6,059 nt of DNA from Candidatus Latescibacterota bacterium (GTDB taxonomy: Bacteria; Eisenbacteria; RBG-16-71-46; SZUA-252). Of this stretch, positions 1 to 3,847 are shown piece after piece. The notes below the pieces were generated by a model. That model searched no databases. It worked only from the letters and a program-made list of their open reading frames with translations, and was not told where the DNA came from. The translations under genes were made by a program, and so were the position numbers. The stretch is from positions 1-6,059 of the forward strand of contig JACQPZ010000052.1 of the NCBI GenBank assembly GCA_016207265.1, read 5' to 3'. Every line of letters begins with the position of its first letter. The stretch's first letter is position 1.

Positions 1-1
1 G

Positions 2-526
2 GCCAAGGTCGTGAACTTCGGCGTTCTCTACGGCATGGGTCCGGTCCGGCTCGCGCGCGAGCTGAATCTCTCCCGCGCGCTCGCCGCGGCGTTCATCGAA
101 GAATACCGGAGGACGCTCGCCGGGGTGGCCGCCTATCTGGACCAGGTTCTCGACCTCGCGCGGTCGCGCGGATACGCCGAGACGATCTTGAAGCGACGGA
201 GGCCGTTGCCCGCGCTCCACTCCGACGAGGGCGCGCGCCGCTCCGAAGCGGAGCGCGCGGCCGTCAACACGCCGATCCAGGGATCGGCGGCGGACCTGAT
301 CAAGGTGGCGATGGTGCGGATCGACGCCCTCATGCGGGAGCGGAGCGGATTCGGGTCCCGCATGATTCTTCAAGTGCACGACGAGCTTCTCTTCGAGACG
401 GACGAGGACGAGCGGGAATCCCTCACCGCGCTGGTCCGCGAGGTCATGGAGCACGCCCTGCCGCTCCGCGTGCCGCTCCGGGTCAACGTCGGCCGCGGGA
501 GGAGCTGGGCCGAGGCGCACGCCTAA
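2..526 (+). CDS. polA: DNA polymerase I, C-terminal fragment (5' end outside window)
   Basis: This is the last 174 residues of a family A DNA polymerase, which fills gaps and replaces Okazaki primers during replication and repair. The window opens inside the fingers O-helix: AKVVNFGVLYGMG at fragment residues 1-13 matches E. coli Pol I from Ala757, so Lys2 corresponds to K758 (dNTP phosphate contact), Phe6 to F762 and Tyr10 to Y766. Phe at the 762 position is the form known to discriminate against dideoxynucleotides, unlike the Tyr of T7 and some other polymerases. Next come the ERAAVNTPIQGSAADLIK segment (residues about 86-103, template and primer contacts) and the palm motif C QVHDE near residues 124-128, whose Asp127 is a catalytic metal ligand. 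The end, after the NVGRGRSWAEAHA tail, fits the family end. All visible catalytic residues are intact. The gene starts upstream of the window, so exonuclease domains cannot be judged. coaE follows after 41 bases. Confidence 0.96.
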   Translation, partial: AKVVNFGVLYGMGPVRLARELNLSRALAAAFIEEYRRTLAGVAAYLDQVLDLARSRGYAETILKRRRPLPALHSDEGARRSEAERAAVNTPIQGSAADLIKVAMVRIDALMRERSGFGSRMILQVHDELLFETDEDERESLTALVREVMEHALPLRVPLRVNVGRGRSWAEAHA

Positions 527-531
527 ATCGC

Positions 532-561
532 TTGACCCCGATCGACGGACGCCCATAGGTT
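532..561 (+). promoter_or_regulatory. Candidate sigma70-type promoter before coaE, possibly leaderless
   Basis: TTGACC (532-537, five of six matches to the -35 consensus) is followed after 18 bases by TAGGTT (556-561, three of six matches to TATAAT including the key first T, second A and last T). The -10-like box ends only six bases before the coaE ATG at 568, so transcription would begin at or next to the start codon and the message could be leaderless. A competing reading is that AGGT at 557-560 is a weak ribosome binding site seven bases from the ATG and coaE is read through from polA. The -35 box begins six bases after the polA stop. Inferred from sequence only. Confidence 0.35.
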
Positions 562-567
562 GCAACG

Positions 568-1176
568 ATGCTCCGGATCGGAGTGACCGGGCTCATGGCC
601 TCGGGCAAGTCGACCGTGGCGAGGCGGTTCGAGGAGCGGGGCGCGCGACTCGTCGACGCCGACTCGCTGGGGTGGGAGGCGCTCCGGCGCCCCGACGTCC
701 GGGACCGACTGAGGGAGCGGTTCGGGGACGCGATCCTGACGAGGGAAGGGACGGTGGATCGGGGCGTCCTGGGGCGGATCGTCTTCCGGGACGCGGCCGC
801 CATGGAACGATTGAACGCGGTGGTGCAGCCGGTCCTCATCCGAATGGTGCGGGAGGCGCTGGCCGAGCGTCCCGAGGACGGCGTGGTGGTGCTGGACGCT
901 GCGCTCTTGAGCGTCTGGGGGCTCGAGCCCGAGCTGGACGCAGTCGTCGAAGTGCTCGCGCCGGTAGCGGCGCGGATCGAGCGGCTGCGCGCTTCGAAGC
1001 GCTTCGCGGATCCCGAGGCGCGCGAGCGGATCGAGGGGCAGGTCCTTCCTCCGGTCGGCGCGAGCAAACGCCATTGGCGGATCGAGAACGCGGGCTCGCG
1101 GTCGGATCTCATCGATCGCGCCGACCGGACCTGGGACGAAATCATGCGGCTTCGCCCGCGGGAGAATACCGGCTAG
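568..1176 (+). CDS. coaE: Dephospho-CoA kinase
   Basis: This 202-residue cytoplasmic P-loop kinase would phosphorylate the ribose 3'-OH of dephospho-CoA with ATP, the last step of coenzyme A synthesis; the length is normal for CoaE (about 200). The Walker A loop GLMASGKST is at residues 8-16, directly after the first beta strand, and DADSL at 30-34 matches the family D-A-D acceptor-site motif. VVVLDAALLSVWGLEPELD (about 107-125) aligns with the family strand normally reading VxDVPLLFE-x-G. The lid-like region ERLRASKRF... is followed by a conserved-style RIENAGS near residues 171-177. Oddities: the usual His-Pro after the LNxxx segment is Gln87-Pro88, and the P and F-E of VPLLFE are replaced. 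The fold signals and gene size still support CoaE, but the acceptor site is divergent. The start at 568 places the P-loop at the normal distance from the N terminus. The TAG stop overlaps a -10-like box used for prfB. Confidence 0.9.
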   Translation: MLRIGVTGLMASGKSTVARRFEERGARLVDADSLGWEALRRPDVRDRLRERFGDAILTREGTVDRGVLGRIVFRDAAAMERLNAVVQPVLIRMVREALAERPEDGVVVLDAALLSVWGLEPELDAVVEVLAPVAARIERLRASKRFADPEARERIEGQVLPPVGASKRHWRIENAGSRSDLIDRADRTWDEIMRLRPRENTG

Positions 1177-1179
1177 AAT
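1151..1179 (+). promoter_or_regulatory. Candidate promoter for prfB overlapping the coaE stop
   Basis: TAGAAT at 1174-1179 matches five of six bases of the -10 consensus, and its first three bases are the coaE stop codon. A poor -35 (TTCGCC, 1151-1156, three of six) lies 17 bases upstream. Transcription would start near 1186 and give a leader of about 22 bases holding the prfB ribosome binding site. AT-rich hexamers are scarce in this GC-rich region, which is the main argument for the call; the -35 is weak. Confidence 0.35.
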
Positions 1180-1192
1180 CGGGGCGACAAGC

Positions 1193-1198
1193 GGAGGT
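1193..1198 (+). promoter_or_regulatory. Ribosome binding site of prfB
   Basis: GGAGGT lies nine bases before the ATG at 1208. It fixes the start of the short zero-frame ORF that ends at the UGA at 1280, and so supports the two-part frameshifted structure of prfB rather than an unrelated internal start. Confidence 0.75.
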
Positions 1199-1207
1199 GC
1201 CTGAACG

Positions 1208-2312
1208 ATGGAATTGCTCGCGATACGAAAGCGGCTCGAGGAAGGACGCCAGATTCTGGCGCAACTCGGGAGATTCCTTTGACGTCGATCAAAGGGAGCG
1301 GCGGGGCGAGGAACTCACCGCGAAGATGGCGGCCCCCGGTTTCTGGGAGGACTCGGAGTCGGCGCAACGAGTCGTTTCCGAGCTGAAGTCGCTCCGCCGC
1401 GTCACGGAGCCCTATCGAGCGCTCGAGCGCGAGGTCGGGGATGCGGAAGGGCTGATCGCCCTCCTCGAGCAGGAGCCCGACGAGGGGCTCGCCGGAGAGT
1501 TGGATCGCCAGTCGCAGGACCTCCTGCCGAGAATCCGCGCGCTCGAGCTGCAGAGCCTCCTCGCCGAGGAGAGCGACGCGCACGGCGCGATCCTCACGAT
1601 TCATCCGGGCGCAGGAGGGACCGAGTCACAGGATTGGGCGCAGATGCTCTTCCGTATGTATACCCGCTACCTGGAGCGGCGCGGGTTCGCCGCCCAGGTC
1701 CTCGACCTCCAGCCCGGGGAGGAGGCGGGCCTCAAGGACGCCACGATCGAGGTGGACGCGGCGTACGCGTACGGCTATCTCAAGGCGGAGCGCGGCGTGC
1801 ACCGGCTCGTCCGCATCTCTCCCTACGACGCGAACCACCGCCGACACACCTCGTTCGCGTCCGTGTTCGTCTATCCGCTCGCCGAGGGGAACGGGGACAC
1901 GCCCATTCCGGAGGGCGACCTCCGCATCGACACGTTTCGCGCGAGCGGCGCCGGCGGCCAGCACGTGAACAAGACGGAATCGGCGGTCCGCATCACGCAC
2001 CTGCCCACCGGAATGGTCGTCCAGTGCCAGAACGAGCGCTCGCAGCATCGGAACCGCGATTCGGCAATGAGAATCCTGAAGGCGCGGCTCTACGCGCTCA
2101 GGCTCGAGGAGGACACGAAGCGGCGGGAGGCGCTCACGGGAGGCAAGAAGGAGATCGCATGGGGGAGCCAGATCCGATCCTACGTGTTCCATCCGTACAC
2201 GCTCGTCAAGGACCACCGCACGGACCTGGAAGCCCGCGACGTGCGGGCCGTCATGGACGGGGACCTCGACCCCTTCATCGACGCGTACCTGAGACACAAG
2301 GAGCTACGGTGA
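1208..2312 (+). CDS. prfB: Peptide chain release factor 2, expressed by programmed +1 frameshift
   Basis: RF2 recognises UGA and UAA in the ribosomal A site and triggers peptide release. The zero frame (1208-1282) encodes 24 residues starting MELLAIRKRLEEG and ending LGRFL before an in-frame TGA. Skipping T1280 continues as DVDQRERRGEELTAKM from 1281 to 2312, giving 24 + 343 = 367 residues, against 365 in E. coli. Helical domain 1 includes PGFW at 43-46. The codon-recognition loop is S204-P205-Y206, where the canonical RF2 tripeptide is SPF. The catalytic loop RASGAGGQHVNKTES contains G249-G250-Q251, matching E. coli 250-252; Ala fills the position equivalent to E. coli residue 246, which is Thr in K-12. 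The C-terminal end DLDPFIDAYLRHKE is typical of RF2. SPY rather than a PxT motif excludes RF1. Expression should be autoregulated: low RF2 lets ribosomes pause at UGA and shift. Joined coordinates are 1208-1279 and 1281-2312. Confidence 0.96.
1268..1283 (+). promoter_or_regulatory. prfB programmed +1 ribosomal frameshift site
   Basis: GGGAGA (1268-1273), TTC, CTT (1277-1279), TGA (1280-1282) and C (1283) reproduce the known RF2 recoding arrangement. The Shine-Dalgarno-like element sits three bases before the slippery CUU codon, as in the E. coli site. The P-site tRNA-Leu can re-pair from CUU to UUU, and UGA followed by C is a poor termination context. Protein homology switches from the zero frame to the +1 frame exactly here. 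This element senses RF2 abundance. Confidence 0.93.
1274..1297 (+). other. Inverted repeat around the frameshift codon
   Basis: Bases 1274-1282 can pair with 1289-1297 as nine pairs including one G-U, with a six-base loop (CGTCGA). The core is a perfect CTTTGA / TCAAAG repeat, so the slip codon and stop lie in the 5' arm. Part of it follows from the coding requirement for Asp-x-Asp-Gln/Lys after the shift. A structure role is inference. Confidence 0.4.
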
Positions 2313-2367
2313 CGCCGGCCGGGAGAGGGCATCCCGATCGCCGCGCGCTTTGCCACGGTGCCCCCGC

Positions 2368-3744
2368 GTGAATCGGCAGATCTTCCGCGAGTACGACATC
2401 CGCGGTATCGCCGACCGCGATCTTAAGGACGACGTCGTGCGCGCCGTCGGACGCGCCTTCGCGCAGCGCATGGCGGAGCGGGGGCTCAAGACGATCGCGG
2501 TCGGACGAGACGTGCGCCTCTCGTCCCCGCGCATCGCCGCGGCGCTGATCGAGGGGCTCCGCGACCAGGGAGCGGGCGTCCTGGACGTGGGCCAGGTGCC
2601 CACGCCGGCGCTCTATTTCGCGATCCTGCATCTTAAGGCCGGTGGGGGGGTCATGGTGACGGGCAGCCACAACCCCATCGAATACAACGGCCTCAAGCTC
2701 TCCGAGGGCGTTCAGTCGCTCCACGGATCCGAGATCCAGGATCTCGCCGCGCGCGCGTCGTCCGCGGGCGCACGAGACGGACGCGGGTCCCTCGAGTCGG
2801 TCGCGATCGACGAGGCATACCTTCGCGACCTTACGGGCCGCATCCAACTGAAGCGGCGCCTCCGGGTGGTCGTGGACCCGGGGAACGGCGCGGCGAGCAT
2901 TCTCGGGCCCCGATACCTTCGCGCCCTCGGCTGCGAGGTGGACGCCATCTTTGCGGAGCCCGACGGCCGATTCCCGAACCATCTTCCGGACCCCACGGTG
3001 CCCGCGCTGATGCGGCCGCTCCAAGAACGCGTCCTGGTCTCGGGGGCGGATCTCGGCATCGGGTTCGACGGGGACGCGGACCGGGTCGGCGCGGTCGACG
3101 AGCAGGGGCGCCTCCTCTACGGCGACCAGCTCCTCGGGCTCTACGCGGCCGACGTGCTCGCCCGGAGGCCGGGCAGCCCCATCATCTTCGAGGTCAAGTG
3201 CTCGCAGGGGTTGGTCGAATGGGTGCGCGAGCGCGGAGGAACCCCGATCATGTGGAAGGCCGGCCACTCGCTCATCAAGGCCAAGATGCGCGAGACGGGA
3301 GCGCCGCTCGGCGGGGAGATGTCGGGACACATGTTCTTCGCGGACGAATTCTACGGCTACGACGACGCGCTCTACGGGGCGGCGAGGCTCCTGCGCATCG
3401 TCGCCGCGGAGGCGACCCCTCTCTCCGAGCGGGTGGATTCCTTGCCGCAGGCGAAGTACGTCTCGACGCCGGAGATCCGCCTCGACTGTACCGACGAGCG
3501 CAAGTTTGCTATCGTAGACGAGGTGCGGGAGCACTTCCGGGCCCGTTACGACGTCGTCGACGTGGACGGCGTGCGGGTTGAGTTCGGCGACGGTTGGGGC
3601 TTGGTCCGCGCGTCGAACACCCAGCCGGTGCTGGTCGTGCGGTTCGAGGCGCGCGGCAAAGACCGCCTCCGGGCGATCGCCGGCGAGATCTACGAGGTGC
3701 TTGCACGGTTTCCCGAGGTGACGATCCCCGCGCTCCAGGTCTGA
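2368..3744 (+). CDS. Phosphomannomutase/phosphoglucomutase (alpha-D-phosphohexomutase family)
   Basis: This 458-residue cytoplasmic enzyme would interconvert hexose 6-phosphate and 1-phosphate (mannose and/or glucose), supplying GDP-mannose or UDP-glucose for polysaccharide and envelope synthesis. All four domain signatures are visible. The N terminus has IFREYDIRGI. The phosphoserine loop VTGSHNP has catalytic Ser100. The metal loop DGDADR at 234-239 has Mg ligands D234, D236 and D238. The sugar-selectivity loop GEMSGH is at 316-321. The C-terminal phosphate clamp RASNTQP is at 414-420. GEMSGH and RASNT are as in Pseudomonas AlgC and differ from GlmM-type enzymes, so dual PMM/PGM activity is likely, though the preferred sugar is not decidable from sequence. 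Length matches AlgC (about 463). I chose GTG 2368 because it places the protein start four residues before IFREYDIRG as in homologues; TTG 2350 is an in-frame alternative adding MPRCPR. Neither has a convincing ribosome binding site. The gap to prfB is 55 bases. Confidence 0.94.
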   Translation: MNRQIFREYDIRGIADRDLKDDVVRAVGRAFAQRMAERGLKTIAVGRDVRLSSPRIAAALIEGLRDQGAGVLDVGQVPTPALYFAILHLKAGGGVMVTGSHNPIEYNGLKLSEGVQSLHGSEIQDLAARASSAGARDGRGSLESVAIDEAYLRDLTGRIQLKRRLRVVVDPGNGAASILGPRYLRALGCEVDAIFAEPDGRFPNHLPDPTVPALMRPLQERVLVSGADLGIGFDGDADRVGAVDEQGRLLYGDQLLGLYAADVLARRPGSPIIFEVKCSQGLVEWVRERGGTPIMWKAGHSLIKAKMRETGAPLGGEMSGHMFFADEFYGYDDALYGAARLLRIVAAEATPLSERVDSLPQAKYVSTPEIRLDCTDERKFAIVDEVREHFRARYDVVDVDGVRVEFGDGWGLVRASNTQPVLVVRFEARGKDRLRAIAGEIYEVLARFPEVTIPALQV

Positions 3745-3770
3745 GCGGCGTCTCCCTCGCGTCCCGCCGG

Positions 3771-3775
3771 AAGGA
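3771..3775 (+). promoter_or_regulatory. Ribosome binding site of the secreted repeat protein
   Basis: AAGGA in the context CCGGAAGGAAT lies six bases before GTG 3782 and nine before GTG 3785. The two GTG codons are adjacent and in the same frame. The spacing slightly favours 3782, and the signal peptide is the same either way. Confidence 0.65.
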
Positions 3776-3781
3776 ATCCAC

Positions 3782-3847
3782 GTGGTGTCATCTCGGACCG
3801 CGCTCTTCGCGCTCCTGATTCTCGCGTTCCCCTCGCCGGGTCGGGCG
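3782..3847 (+). other. Predicted signal peptide of the repeat protein
   Basis: The first 22 residues have a short basic n-region (Arg5), a hydrophobic core TALFALLILAF (6-16) and a Pro/Gly c-region ending G-R-A before Gln23. This fits signal peptidase I cleavage after Ala22. There is no lipobox cysteine, so it is not a lipoprotein signal, and a single Arg argues against Tat export. It places the repeat domain outside the cytoplasm. Confidence 0.75.

Noticed and set aside
483..1145. Minus-strand open frame opposite coaE
   Set aside because: Ser/Arg-rich antisense translation with no domain; coaE on the plus strand explains the region.
672..1280. Upstream extension of the +1-frame prfB ORF through coaE
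   Set aside because: The translated part is a low-complexity Arg/Gly/Ala run overlapping coaE in another frame. RF2 homology upstream of 1281 is in the zero frame from ATG 1208.
1280..1282. TGA in prfB as a disabling frameshift or pseudogene
   Set aside because: The break lies in the exact sequence context of the known RF2 recoding site, and the rest of the protein, including GGQ, is intact.
2368..3744. Phosphoglucosamine mutase (GlmM)
   Set aside because: The sugar loop is GEMSGH and the C-terminal clamp is RASNTQP, which fit PMM/PGM (AlgC type) better than GlmM.
3745..3781. Terminator or promoter between the phosphohexomutase and repeat protein genes
   Set aside because: In 37 bases I see only the ribosome binding site, with no stable hairpin plus T-run and no -35/-10 pair.
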